64,000 bases of DNA from Xenoacremonium recifei (lineage: Eukaryota; Ascomycota; Sordariomycetes; Hypocreales; Nectriaceae): the NCBI GenBank assembly GCA_012184525.1, contig WOFQ01000025.1:310001-374000 (forward strand), given 5' to 3'. A program made the position numbers and the translations under genes. Below the pieces are notes generated by a model. That model saw only the letters and a list, made by a program, of their open reading frames with translations, was not told the DNA's origin and made no database searches. Below, piece by piece: positions 23,878-35,625 of the stretch; position 1 is the stretch's first letter; each line of letters opens with the position of its first letter.

Positions 23878-24452
23878 TAGTGGATACAATCATCAAGCGT
23901 TATGATAAGGGAGCTGATATCCGTCCTGCTGGCTGACATGCTTTTATTATTTAAGAATGGGAGGGTTTTCCCTACTCTGTAAACGAAGCAGCCTCAAACC
24001 CATATCTGTCTGACTCCACAAACATCCTTTGTGGCTGACCGGGCAATATCACAGGTCTCGTCGCCGATGTACACTGAGAGCCCGAAGTGGGAGTCGTAGG
24101 GCAGAGCTGTACGTACCGAGTGTTATATCCCCAGGCCGGCATATACCACCGCGATTCTATTTCGGGCGAGGTTCATTATTGCGCTTATCTACAACGGAAG
24201 CATTAAGCATCATGACGACATCTCAAGCCTTGATTTGAGCTCGCGGCGATAATCGTGTCCAAATATTGGAAAATGATATTCCCGAATTATTAGACTTGTT
24301 CTTTCTCTACGGACATCTAGACTTTCAGAGAGAATCGCAGAGGAAGATCCTTCCCAATCACCAGCGGAAAACATCTCGTTATGGATCTGGCCCACTGAAA
24401 TCGGACAAGAGCAATCTCGGTCTTATGCAAGACCGTCAAGATCTATTTGAAT

Positions 24453-26240
24453 CTATTTTTTCTCTGCTGGAATGCTGTCATTCCCTGTATCGCCCAACCC
24501 CCCCTCTTCACCGACTGAGGTCCCAACAGAGACGGTGAGTTCTTCTGCCATAGTTCCAGTTTTCGGGACCATGAATCTCTTCTTGCCAGTGGACACCCAT
24601 GTGACAACACTGATCGCACCAATAACGCCGATAGCGGCGGAGGTATAGTTCATCGATTCTTTGTTGACAGGGGCGCTGTACGGGAAGTTGAAAGTAATGG
24701 CGCCAAAGAGTAGGTAAACGAGGCCGATGGCATTCAGTGTGAGCGATACAGGTGTGGACATGACCCACGGCCCAGTGAATGTCGTAAAATGGCCAGTGAA
24801 GTATGCAAGGAGCCTCGCAAATAGAGGCATTGCGTATGACAGGTCTAGCGAAATCAAATTAGCGCTATCAGACGTGAATTGAAGGATGCAACTTACAAAA
24901 TCCTTCTGTTGCGATTGAGATGACAGTGTCAAACCCTGTGACTGTACCGAAATAAATGGCGCCAAGTGCCATTTGAACACCGAGCGTCAGTAAGACAGCT
25001 GGAACAGGAACCGACGACTTCTTGTCTACCCGAGAAAAGAAATTCGAAAAAGGAAGACCATGGTCTCGAGCGAAGGCGTATACAGCGCGTGATCCTTCAG
25101 CTAACAGGCTGTTCGATGCCACTAGAGCGATGACAGTGATAAGGCTCGTTAAGAAGCATGCCCCGACCTTGCTATTGGTCGAATCGAAGAAGATCTGTAT
25201 GACTGGAACACCAGTGCTTGTTGTTGCAGTAGCCTCAATGTCGCCGATGCAGAAACAAAGAGCGAGTAGAAAACAGAATCCGGTGACGGCTCCCATTACA
25301 ACAGAGTAGATGATGACCTTTGGCGCCTCCTTCGATGCGTTGTTCATCTCCTCAGTCATGTGTGCTGCTGTGTCATAACAACACATCCCGAACATAGACT
25401 GGAGAATTCCGACTATTGCTGCCATTCCTGCTCCCCAGCCAGTAAAGTTCTGGAACTCTTGGAAGACAAATGAGGCTGGCTGTTTGTTATCATTCGTGGC
25501 AAGAATTGTCACAGTGACAATTACAAACGAGCAGATATTCCAGCACAGCATGAAATAAGCAATACGGTTCAGCAGACCCGGCCCCCGGAGATTGACCCCG
25601 GCCGCAACGATAGCCACCAACCATGCAACCAAAACAGTCTGCCAGCGCTGAATCGTATAATCCGGGAAAACAAGATTCGCCTGGCCAAGAATGAAATTGG
25701 CAGTGACAAAGTTGTTCGTGGCCCCCATTGCAATGATTCCCACTAGCATGAACCAGCCAGTCACATAGGACAAACCTCTTGCTACTCGAGGAGGTGATAG
25801 GATACCTACCCACGAGTACTGTCCGCCAGCCACTGGGTACATTGAGCACATCTCAGCCATCGGAAGAGCGACACAGAGCGAGATAAGAGATACTCCAATC
25901 CAGCTGTAGAGGATCACTGGAGGTCCACCAGCGTTAACACCGACGATGAAGACACCGCTCAGAGCTGTCCAACTGGAGTGAAAGACATGAGCTTGGATAA
26001 CTCAGGTTTCCGTGGGGCTGATTTACCATGAGACTATGCTGAAGCTGAATCCGATCATGCCTAGCAGCCCGAAAGACCGCTTGAGTTCTATTGCAAGTAT
26101 TAGCCTTCGAAGTATTTAGATTGATCCCCCAGTCGCGGAGACGGACCTTGGTGATATCCAAGATGCTCCAGGCGGATGTCTTCCTGGGCAGCTCCCTCAA
26201 CAGGGAGGTTGCCGCCATGCTTTTCTTGATCGACAGCCAT
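24453..26240 (-). CDS. Amino-acid/GABA/choline-type permease (APC superfamily)
   Basis: Four exons, 26240-26147, 26087-26027, 25972-24897 and 24844-24453, give 540 residues, the usual size for fungal APC permeases with 12 helices. Splicing restores the helix 1 signature GLLGMIGFSFSIVSCWTAL. Later segments read GGPPVILYSWIG, GGQYSWVG and HMTEEMNNASKEAPKVI, the conserved loop of the GABA/choline permease branch. The acidic C-terminal tail is cytosolic. It imports amino acids, GABA, choline or related amines by proton symport at the plasma membrane; the substrate is unknown. It is on the same strand as, and downstream of, the PhyH-like gene and the broken regulator, so the three may once have formed one module. 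Confidence 0.88.
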
Positions 26241-27015
26241 AATTCAGCGTGAAGCTGTCGACGTCCCAGGCTTTTGCTCGCCGTTTATTGATGGGTTCTC
26301 CGAAACCCGGGAAGGTGATGAAACAACCCAAAAGAAAGGAAACGAAAACTTGAAACCTTCAGAAACGAATTGCCGGCCATGGCGGGAGTTTTACTTGGTA
26401 CTCTGGTAGTTGTACGTATGAGCATTGTTGGCATTTCCTTATCAGCACCCCCGTCGGACGGTCCGCCAACACGGCATTGAATGATACAGTATTGGCTGTG
26501 GATTTGGGCTGGCATGGGGCCGTCTAGCTCGTAATGGCGCAATGATACAGGTGGCAAACAGGATTATCACGTGCACGGACGAGATATTCCTGGAAAATGA
26601 TCTGCTTATCTATATCAGAGCTCAAAGCGGAAAATCCAAGCGCAATTACACTTGTCGGATTGACCGCACGGGTTCCTCGGATAGCAATGCTTATCGCCCA
26701 TTCCCAGGGATAAGGTATGATGATATCGGGACCCATAACAGATCGACAGGGGCTGAACGAATGAAATGGCTCTACGTCCAGTCGCATCAGCTGCATGTCA
26801 CTATAAAGGTAGGCGTCAGCGAGCTTATGAGCTGGAATATATAATGGTAATGCCTTAGATCTATGTTAACGTGGATAGGGAATAAAAATGGCTCCGAAAT
26901 GTCGCGAGTATATTGCCGGCGCCTGCCACATCGAACGGTGCACGCACTGCTGTCCTGGACTTATCAGGTGCTTTAAGTCTTATGAAGTATCTGCGGTAAT
27001 GCGATTTCGTAACCT
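26241..27015. other. Spacer between permease and PhyH-like gene
   Basis: Holds the permease promoter and the 3' flank of the dioxygenase gene. No gene was found. Confidence 0.45.
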
Positions 27016-28215
27016 TTATCTGCCCGCTTTGAAGTTCCGAGCCAAATTCGGGTCATGTTCATCATACGCAATCACCGTCCACCTCTCGTCGTACGGCAAA
27101 GACTTATCTACAAATCGTAGGTCTGTAGACACGCGGATCTTTCCAGTCTCGGATTCATTCATGGCACCGGCATGAACGGCATATGGAGTATGAAAAACGA
27201 CATCACCTGCCTCATAATTGCCCTTCAAGAGGAAAATAATCAGCCGGGTTCTCAAAAATCCTTGAAAAAGGCAGAAAGGATATAGATTGGACTTGCCACA
27301 AGCCAACGACGGGAACATTTCTTCCCGAATCTCCCCGCGTTTCTATCCAGCCAGCCTCCTTTCTCCATGTTCCTATTAAAGGCTGAAATTCTTTCTTCTT
27401 CAGAAAGCCCTGCGTTGATCTTGGAAAAGTCTTCCTCGTACTTCATTCCGATGTCTTGGGAGTGATCGAGGTATATTAGGCCGCCTTCCATGATCCCTAC
27501 GTCACCAATCGGCACCCACGCGGTAATGCTAGTCGGCGGACCAGCCCTCAGGAAAATTTGGTCGTAATGCACTGGCGTGATCTCACCGCCAGGCACAGCG
27601 CAGCGAAGAAGTGATCGAGGTAGACACCAAGGGTCTGCGAACCCGGATAGCCGTCCAACGAATGGCTCCAGGATGCGTGCCACATTGGCTTTGAAGTCCT
27701 GGTAGAATTGGGCTTTGTGGCTGCGAATTGAGTTCTCCACGAAAGGGCCCTCGTCCTTCAGCCCAGCCGCAAGACGAACTGCCCCTGGAAGAACAAATTC
27801 GCGCCAGTCTGCACCAGAAAGTATGCCGTCAACTGGGTCCGTGCCGGGTTTTAGCATGCCTGAACCTTCGTTTACCATAGCGAGGTACTCCCCTCTGCAC
27901 TTCATTACCAGTACTGGGTCAAGCAGTCCTTTGACCTATGTGGTTCTGTTAATTGACAACACCATCTCGCTCGCCATTTCTGGGGGCATGAGACGATTAT
28001 TGGAAACTCACCCATAGGACGCCATCTTGCTGGTATCGCTTCCTCATCTCTTCAACTGGGACATCAAGTGTACAAGGCTCCAGGAGGCCTACATTGTCAA
28101 TTGCTGAGCCAATTCCATGTAGAGTTGATGATGACTGAGAGGAATCAGTAATCCCGTTGTTGGATCCTCTGAGATGGGTTGTCGATGCGATGCTGTGCTC
28201 AATAACTTCGGTCAT
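27016..28215 (-). CDS. Phytanoyl-CoA dioxygenase (PhyH)-like Fe(II)/2-oxoglutarate enzyme
   Basis: Three exons, 28215-28012, 27935-27300 and 27222-27016, give 348 residues. The iron-binding facial triad is visible: His191 and Asp193 in PVHYDQIF and distal His297 in YAVHAGAM. Arg310 follows in KIRVSTDLRF, which should bind the carboxylate of 2-oxoglutarate. The family hydroxylates small metabolites, acyl-CoAs or meroterpenoids with O2, releasing succinate and CO2. The donor of intron 2 is the least certain splice (CTT|gtggca), but it is the one I found that preserves frame without a stop. A TATAAATA box lies about 100 bp upstream of the ATG. It sits between an APC permease and a pseudogenised regulator. 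Confidence 0.85.
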
Positions 28216-28623
28216 GTTGGTGCTCAGCTGCTGAGAAAAATGAGGTGGGTTGCAGTCTTACTTTTGACGCCGTTACTAGAAGACACAAGACGTGTGTACT
28301 TCTATCAACTGATGGTGTATTTATACAGTATATGGGCGACTGGTTTCTTCGCCAAAGTGTCGGTTCCTAAAAGGGAAATGTGAGTATTCCCCGCGTGGGG
28401 TGTCCAAATCAGGTAGTTGGTTCGGGGAACCCCAAATTGGATGCACAATCACGCAGCCCAAGATATCTTCTTCAAGGCACATGCTATAACGTGGTAAGTT
28501 GATAAGATGACGAAGGTAACAGAATGGTTATTGAAGGGTGGTTCTCCTTGAAATATGTTCATAGGTCATTTGAAATCCGATTTGCAATGAGAAATCCTGG
28601 CAGTACTGTGTGCTATCATATTT
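28216..28623. promoter_or_regulatory. Promoter of the PhyH-like gene with TATA box
   Basis: TATAAATA (28318-28325, read on the minus strand) is about 100 bp before the dioxygenase ATG. The rest is the 3' flank of the upstream regulator pseudogene. Confidence 0.5.
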
Positions 28624-30710
28624 TCAATTGTTTTCCTGATAACTTGAAAAGTCATCAACCAACAATTGATCGAAAAACAAGCTTGACCATAAAACTTCAT
28701 CCAAAAAACCCTGACTTGCTCCCGGGACCAGTCCTTCAAATTGAGCCACCATCGGAAGTCTTTGGTCATTATCAGGATTGGTGGAAGCTTTCGTAATCTC
28801 ATACAGATCTTTCAACGTCTCCCAATATCTCTGCCCGACAAGGTCACCATCGATACCCGCAGGGAACTGGTCCAGAGCTTCTTCGGCGGTTTGGCGGACC
28901 TTGATATCTTCAGGCCAAATGTACGAGTACATTAATAGAGTGCCGATAGATGCAAATTGCATGTAGTTAATAAGCTAGAATACGCGGGAGAATAGTCCGC
29001 GCTGGTAAAGATCACGGCACTCTAAGACGACCGTATTCGTAGCCTCGGTTGCCTTGTGGTGACATCGCTTAATCCATTCGCCACGCGTTTGAATCTCCTC
29101 AGCTTGGGAATCAATGGTGTAGAGAATGAAAGGCCGATACAGCAGCAGGCTAGCGTGAGCTAACATCAACTTTAACGTACACATTTGTCTCCGTGTCATC
29201 ATAGAAACGGCGGAGAATGGCAAAATAACGTAGTTTAGGTACGGTGGTAGGTTCTTTTGCCAGTCGGCCAGTGCCTTCTCGAAGCTGGCTGCAGAGGTAT
29301 GGAGGCGCACTATGTCATGAAGCTTCGCTGAAGGACTGTAGAACTCTCGGAGAATCTTGCCTAGGATCCGAGATACCCTAGCATAGTGTACTAGCGCAGC
29401 AGGAGAGCAGAACACATCCCGCTCAGTCGGGCGACATTCTGACTCGCTGATGTCTTCATCATTAGCCAGGGAACATTCTTCCTGGTCGACGTCGTCGTCA
29501 TGGATGGCACAAGGCCTCCCGAACATGCTACTTATGATTCGATCATAAATATAAACACACCAAAAAAGCCTTTTACGATACTCGTGGTTGATGCAGTTGC
29601 CGTTCATTGCTCGCGAGCGACGGTGAAGGCCAAGGGCCTGAATGTGGCGCACAACGATGCCAAAGAGGGACCAAGCTTCGTACATCCGGGCGTGGTTCAT
29701 CAAAAAGTGAACGATCAATAGCCTAGCCTGTGAAGTTGCAAGTGTAACCTTGTTCGCGTCCGTTTCGAGTTGCGCGCGAGCCATGTTATAAAAGCGAACA
29801 CTACTCTCCATTAATTTTCATATGGCCCAATTGAGAGAATACAATATACCTTGCTGAGTAGCCACAAAACATGTTAGAAGTCTTAGAGTAGTGAGAACCC
29901 ATAGCCAATACCATGTAGGCTAATGCAAGGTCATCGTTGTTATAGTAGTCCCATGGCCATCATTGTTGTATAATTTCTCGATGATCTGTATTAGGCTGGG
30001 CTCGTGGACGAAACGAGATGTTGATAGGCCGAAATCAAAGTAAGTTCTTATAAGCTGATTAGCAAGGTCTCTTGGGGGCAGAACTGGCGGCCAATCAGTC
30101 CCATCAGGGAGAGGAAAATCAGAGAAGTTGATCGACAAAACTGGCAGTCTTGCAAGCTTCTGTTTAGCAAGCTGTACGAATGCGAACTCGGAAGCTCCCC
30201 CGTGAACGTGACCATTCAGGTCTTCTTGGAGTGACTCATCAAGTGTATTTCCCGTAGTCCTTTCTTCGAAGAAGTCGTTCTGGCCGACAGGGTCCTGATC
30301 CTCCGACAATTGAGGCTCATGATAGATACCGGGGGTGCTGTTAAGGACCGGAGGGAACTGCTGGTTCCTCGCCATCAGGTTACGATCTTCATTGTCGTGA
30401 CAAGTTATCGTAGGCATATACTGGCAAGTCCGGCCATTTCGATCACATCGAATGCAAGGCTGATGCCCTGAGCACCTCGTCTTCTTCCTAAATCACATCG
30501 CTGAATGAGATAATGTCTGCAAAACGCTGAAATGACATACTCGCGGCAGGCAACACAGGCGTTTCTGATCTTAGAAGGAATTGGGAGGATGTCAGCAACA
30601 TCCGTCCTCCTGCTTTTCCGCCGGGTTGTTCCATGCCGTTTTGAAGACGGCGTGTATGGAACAATCGTGAGTGATGATGGGGATCCTCTACTAGCCTCAG
30701 TGCGACCCAT
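28624..30710 (-). pseudogene. Zn(II)2Cys6 transcription factor, apparently pseudogenised
   Basis: Exon 1 is 30710-30541, exon 2 30487-29850 and exon 3 29800-28624. The zinc cluster is complete (Cys52, 55, 62, 68, 71 and 78 across the first intron), and the middle homology region is recognisable (MYEAWSLFGIVVRHIQALGLHRR, RLFWCVYIYDRI in part). Two lesions interrupt it. First, near 29950 the frame breaks: EKLYNND continues as out-of-frame sequence, while YNNDDLALAYM resumes in another frame, and no GT donor is available there. Second, an in-frame TAG at 28977-28975 falls inside a run that continues as LINYMQFAS; TGG (Trp) would fit there. Unless there is an assembly error, the product would be truncated. 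I give only the observed lesions. A complete original gene would have regulated nearby transport and catabolic genes. Confidence 0.7.
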
Positions 30711-31053
30711 CTTGTTTGACGAGGGCCAGGGCCGAAAGCAAAAGGTCAGTCCGCGGAGACACAATGCAATAATGTCGCCGTTGGTCTAAGATTGTGTGTA
30801 GGGAACTTCTTCGCTGTCATAAGAGAAATTTTGGAGGTGGAAGAACAGACGTCTGGGATTCTCAATGCCCCTCTTCTTTTCTCGTCAGCTTTTCACGCGT
30901 TTTGCCGAGTTTGGTTTACCCCGTACCCTGAGCGGATTGCTCCCCGCCGATGCGGTGGGACACGGCTGAGACTGAAGGCCGTTATTAAGGATTCTAAACA
31001 TCTATTGCGGGAACAGGCTTTAGTATTAAACTAATGAGACGGCAGCAAGAAAG
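30711..31053. promoter_or_regulatory. Upstream region of the broken regulator
   Basis: Presumed promoter of the pseudogenised regulator. It contains several CGG/CCG triplets around 30930-30955 but no clear palindrome. Confidence 0.3.
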
Positions 31054-31471
31054 TCAGGAAGAATTAGACCTACCTACTGGTGACGGTAAGGGATGTTGAG
31101 GTAATCGAAATCTATCGTTGGCCACTGTAGATTCAGTGCCGTTGGCGACAATTTCATCCTATACTTTGCTTAGCAAATCCGACTTATTGGATTGAAACAC
31201 GGTCGACATGTCTAGGTACTCGAGTAAATTCTGCGGCTGTTTCCCGGGTATAGGAGATAGGGAGAAATTTGGGTGCCAGATCAAGTCTGGTTCAATGCCA
31301 ACACTCCAAACTACTATTAACGTCTCCAGGATTTCGAGACGTAGGCGGAACTAAGATCTCTTCCAAGCCATAATCAGTGAGAGGCTTGCATTTCGAGCCG
31401 GCAACTGCGATCATTTGGGCGCCGACGGACTCGACATTCTCAAGACAGACACAGTATTCGCGACGTTTCAT
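31054..31471 (-). pseudogene. Decayed protein-coding remnant, family not recognised
   Basis: From ATG at 31471 the minus strand codes about 56 residues of ordinary protein-like sequence (MKRREYCVCLENVESVGAQM...). The frame is lost near 31305. In the next frame protein-like sequence resumes (IEPDLIWHPNFSLSPIPGK, then EYLDMSTVFQSNKSDLLSKV). It meets TAG and continues in frame (DEIVANGTE...LPQHPLPSPVGRSN) to a natural-looking stop at 31054. One extra base plus one nonsense change would explain the pattern. I do not recognise the family. It lies between a broken regulator and an Asp/Glu-racemase-like gene, so this stretch may be losing a pathway. An unannotated intron-rich gene is the main alternative. 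Confidence 0.4.
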
Positions 31472-31622
31472 TTTCGTGACAAGCTTAAACGACCAGCGAG
31501 ATAGGCATTACAACTAAGCCTAGTCTGTCACTTCCTGAATCCGAATGCACCTATAGCCAGGAAAGTAGATACTAAGCCGGTTACAGGGTTGGATCTATGC
31601 CAGTAACTTAATCTTTTATTTT

Positions 31623-32467
31623 CTACAGGATATTCTTTTCCACCAGAGGGCCGGTACTCTGGCTGCTTAGATCCCCCCATCCATTCGGTCGCCGTCTTAC
31701 AAGACCCGAGTAGAACCATGTGCCCATGGTGTATACATCATACGTTGGAAGGCCCGTGGCCCGCTGGACAGACTCGCCAAATGGTGGCATCTGTGTACAT
31801 TCGAGGACAAATGCACCGATGTCCTTGTGTTGGCTCAATAGTCGCTTGGCAGCCCCAATCATCTCCGCCTCAATATCAGAGAAGTTATACGGTCCTTTGC
31901 CCTGGACCAGCAGACGCAACGCGCCATCGTCAGGTGCTCCGTCAATATGACAACGAGCGGCATGCTCCTTGGAGATGCCCAGTCTCTCAAAGTGGAGGGA
32001 GACTAGCTCCCGTGCGTTATAAGTGATAATACCAATCTTTTTGCTCGGCGGTAACCACGCAAGAATGCTAGGGATCTGAATCAAAGAAGAGGTAGCAACC
32101 GGGATCGGCAGCCTTTCTGCCAGCCTGCGCGACGATTGTCAGTTGTCGTTTCAAGGTGTTGGAGCAAGTACAAAGCCTACAAGGGTTGGGCCATGGCCAG
32201 GAATCCGCAAGAGGTGAGAATTCCGACTGCTCCCCTCTCGGCCAGTCTTTTGCCAGCGGCGACAAAATTTTCAATAAAGGCCTCGTCGTACGCAACTTTT
32301 GTGACAAGTTCATTTTCCTTAGAGCCCTCAGCACGCTCTCGGATTATGGGGAATGCCCAGGTGTTTTCGTTGAAGGCATCGCCTGCAGGGCGATAGAAAA
32401 AGCATTCCACGGCGATGAATCCCACAGGGGGGATGCTAGCCCTGTCTTCAGGACGATAATCGGTCAT
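31623..32467 (-). CDS. Asp/Glu/hydantoin racemase-superfamily enzyme
   Basis: Two exons, 32467-32181 and 32124-31623, give 262 residues. The two catalytic cysteines expected of this superfamily are visible: Cys87 in ILTSCGFLA and Cys205 in VLECTQMPP, with PVATSSLIQIP between them formed at the splice. The superfamily includes aspartate, glutamate and hydantoin racemases, maleate isomerase and arylmalonate decarboxylase; all work by cysteine acid-base chemistry in the cytosol. The retained cysteine pair favours racemase or cis-trans isomerase over decarboxylase. The exact substrate is unknown. No partner gene is directly adjacent, although amino-acid permeases and hydrolases occur in the window. 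Confidence 0.8.
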
Positions 32468-33078
32468 AGTGTTAACCCGGAGATTGCTAAAGACAGTTCT
32501 TGTTCCGTATCTAGTGACCAGCGCACTTAACGAGAATTATGGGAATGGTGCCTTGGAAACTGGCGTCAGTGATAAACAGTGCAGGGCCTTGAATGCTGAG
32601 CCTTTCAAGCAGTCAGTAATTATTGTACATGCAGAACTGGGCAGTTCCGGAGGAAGCCGTGATAAGTAGATGTGTACGCAAAGTTCCCTCTGTACCCCGC
32701 ACACATTCTAGCCTCAATTGTCGTAGCCTTCGAACTGCCGCTTATCAGTTCGAAGTGTCGTGACAGTGGAACCCTGACTCGCGTGGAGCATTGATAGGCA
32801 GAGTCTTCGGCTTCCCCCGAGCTCGAATCTTCGGCTTCATCCAGACATGCCACCCCCCTCGGTGGTTGATGCTCAATCGAGGCATCTCGAACTATTGACC
32901 AGTCGGTGAATAGCAGGTCATGCAGGGAAGCCTTATCATTCTTAGGGGTGATCTCCAATTGCATGCTTGAGTTAAATATCGACATCGACCCCCCTGGACA
33001 TATGCAACAAGAACGGTTGCCCACCAAGGTCGATCACGTCAAGACACGGAATTGAGGCAAGCATAAGAAGTGGACAAT
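32468..33078. promoter_or_regulatory. Divergent spacer before the sugar-type transporter
   Basis: Start codons on both sides point away, so both promoters lie here. A 135-codon minus-strand frame (32620-33027) overlaps it, but has no domain or splice support and I do not call it a gene. Confidence 0.4.
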
Positions 33079-34886
33079 ATGGTTTTCAGAGACTCCATCT
33101 TGGCGAAATACATCAAGAACATCAAGTCCTCACCGAGGCCTCTGATCTGTAACCGCAGCTTGATCACTACCTCGCTGCTCTTCGCTTTTGCCGGAATCCC
33201 TCTTTGTGAGTAGGCTGCGTATCTAGCGAAACGACGGAAGGAGATTCCAGTTACTAACACGGTCGTAATTAAACAGGCTGGGACCAAGGTTCTGTCTCTA
33301 CCATTACCTCGCTTCCGGGCTTCCAAGACGCGTTTGGCATCTCTTCAGCAACGAACCCCGAACAGGTCTCAAACTTCATCTCCCTCGTCTACGTTGGCGC
33401 GTCTGTTGGCGCCATTTCGACTTATTTTGTTAACGATCTATTCGGCCGACTGTGGACTTTCCGCTTCTATGGCTGCATCTGGATCATTGGCCAGTTGATG
33501 GCCGTTGCTTCATCGGGCAACCTGGGTGTCCTGTACACCGCTCGAATTGTCGCCGGCCTCGGTATTGGTCCCATGACGGTTGTTGGACCTGTGGCGCTGA
33601 GCGAGATTGCTCCCACGGAAATCCGTGGCCTCATCACGTCCTGGTTCTCGGTCATCATGCTCCTCACTTTGACAGTAGCAGCTTTCACCGTTTTCGGCTG
33701 CTGGCACATGAGCACCAGCTGGCTGCAGTGGCGAATCCCCTTCTTCCTGCCAACTATTATCATGGCTGCAGTGATCGTGGGCAGTTTCTTCGTCCTGGAG
33801 AGCCCGCGTTGGCTCTTCCTCGTGGGGCGCGATGAGGAAGCCATCGAAGTTCTAGTCAAAATCCGAGGTTTGCCGCTCGATCATCCACGGGTGCAAAGCG
33901 AACTTGATGAGGTCAAAGAGTCCATCGCCAAGGAGCGGGAAGCCTCTGGATCTGCGAAGCCGGGCTCGATTGCTGCTCTGCGTGCTGTGTGCAAGGAAAC
34001 ATTTTTGGTCAAGGCAAATCTTCGTCGAACACAACAGGGTATGATATCGTACGCTCTGGCACAGCTATCTGGTGCCAACAGCATCACAACGTACTTGGTT
34101 CCGGTTCTTAATCTCATTGGCGTTAAGGGCGGTACTACGAACAGTCTTCTATATGCCGGTCTATACTCGATGTCTAAGTTCTTCTACACTTTGATTGCAA
34201 GCTTCTTCTTTGTGGATGCTCTTGGCCGCCGAAACAGCATGTTTGTCGGCATCACAGTTCAGATGCTGTCGCACATATATATTGGCGTGTACATCAAGTT
34301 TAGTCAAACTACCGGAGTTTCACACGGCGCTAGTCAAGCTGCACTTGCTGCCATCTTCCTGCATGGCTTTGGTTATGCTGTTGGTAAGTTATGGTCATCC
34401 TGAGTTGGGCTAGCCCCTTATTAATTTTGGAATTTAACTAGGTCTCCTTATCCTCCCCTACATCTTCGTCAGTGAGCTCTGGCCGAACCAAATTCGATCC
34501 TTTGGCGCAGCCCTCACTCAGTGTTTCCACTGGATCTTTTTCTTTGGCGTTAACAAAGGCGTCCCGTCACTCTTGGCAAAAACGGATAATTGGGGGGCAT
34601 TCCTGTTCTTTGCTGGATGGTGTTTCCTCGCACTTCTCTACGTGTTCTTCACGGTGCCGGAGACCGCAGGCATTGACCTTGAAAGACTTGACGAGTTGTT
34701 TGAGGGACCCTGGTTCAACCAGTATAAACGAACTAAGACGATGATGGTCCGCCAGCCAGAAGTGGTTGAAGCAACGGAGTACAAGTAAGCGCTTCCGTCT
34801 AGCGTCGTTACCTACTAGAATACTAACCACCGAGAAGCAGCGGGAATGAAGAGGCCGATAAAGGGGCCGGAAAGGGCGAGGTCTGA
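33079..34886 (+). CDS. MFS sugar/quinate-type transporter
   Basis: Four exons, 33079-33205, 33277-34383, 34442-34784 and 34841-34886, give 540 residues with 12 predicted helices. It has sugar-porter family signatures: WDQGSVSTITSLPGF after helix 1, ESPRWLF after helix 6, the central loop of about 60 residues, and a PETAGIDLERLDELFE ending. The last exon adds only 15 residues (NGEEADKG-like, acidic/glycine-rich). It is supported by a gtaagc donor and a TACTAAC branch point; without it the protein would stop at TAA 34788. It imports a hexose, polyol, quinate or other sugar-like compound with protons. The upstream racemase gene is transcribed in the opposite direction. Confidence 0.87.
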
Positions 34887-35625
34887 TCTGGGTAAACCTT
34901 GGACGCAGTATTTCAGAAAAATATGAGGTCAACTATAGTGGCTGCATGTTATTAGAAGTATGAGTTTCTCCATCGATAATCGACTTGTTTTCTTCGGCTA
35001 GGTCTTTAGCTTCAATCTTATAAAGTGAATCCGCCTCGCTGTTCAACTCTAGTTTCCCCCGGACTGAGCTTAACACAACAGAGTGAAGGTCATTTCGCTA
35101 ACACTGTGAGACTGTGGTGGTATATCGCAAGACCAATTAAGGGGGAAAGAAATTAGAAGAGAGCCATCTGCTCCGCTACTAGACGCTGGACCTGCTGTCT
35201 CTTTCTCATAGTCACGAACAGTGGAGGCAAGAAAGTGCAGTTCGTAACCGAGTGACTTGAACGGAATAACAGAAGCCCTTGCTTTTACCGCATGCTTAAT
35301 ATAAATAAAAACTTGTCAATTATTTGAGTCGGATCCCTCAAAAGGACCATAAAGGCGTTTTTACCAAGTCTCTACTAAGAACGTCAAATTCGGGATCATT
35401 AGGTATCAGAAACGATGTGCCAGATATTTCTGACGATAATTGGCCTTCGCTTTCAGAATCTCCCGGCGGCATGCCATACCCAGGGGCCCCTTCATCGAGC
35501 CATACAGCATCTGCTAGAGCCATGAAGGAGGTTTCGAAGATGTCGCTATTATCGAACGGTGTTTTGGCCTTGGTCTGCGTTTATCTGCGTTAGATTTGAC
35601 GCATTGCTGAGGAATCCTCGAATTA
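34887..35625. other. Convergent spacer, no gene seen
   Basis: Contains only short frames without motifs. The 3' flanks of the transporter and the converging regulator lie here. Confidence 0.45.

Larger units (their letters stand above)
23672..24452. other. Intergenic region around the regulator promoter
   Basis: Apart from the two CGG palindromes described separately, I found no gene. The right part is the 3' flank of the permease gene. Confidence 0.45.

Noticed and set aside
32620..33027. 135-codon minus-strand frame in front of the sugar-type transporter
   Set aside because: No domain, no splice support, and it occupies the divergent promoter; the composition is compatible with chance.
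33452..33835. Antisense and alternative-frame reading frames over the transporters, oxidase and amidohydrolases
   Set aside because: They are shadows of well-supported genes and have no motifs of their own.
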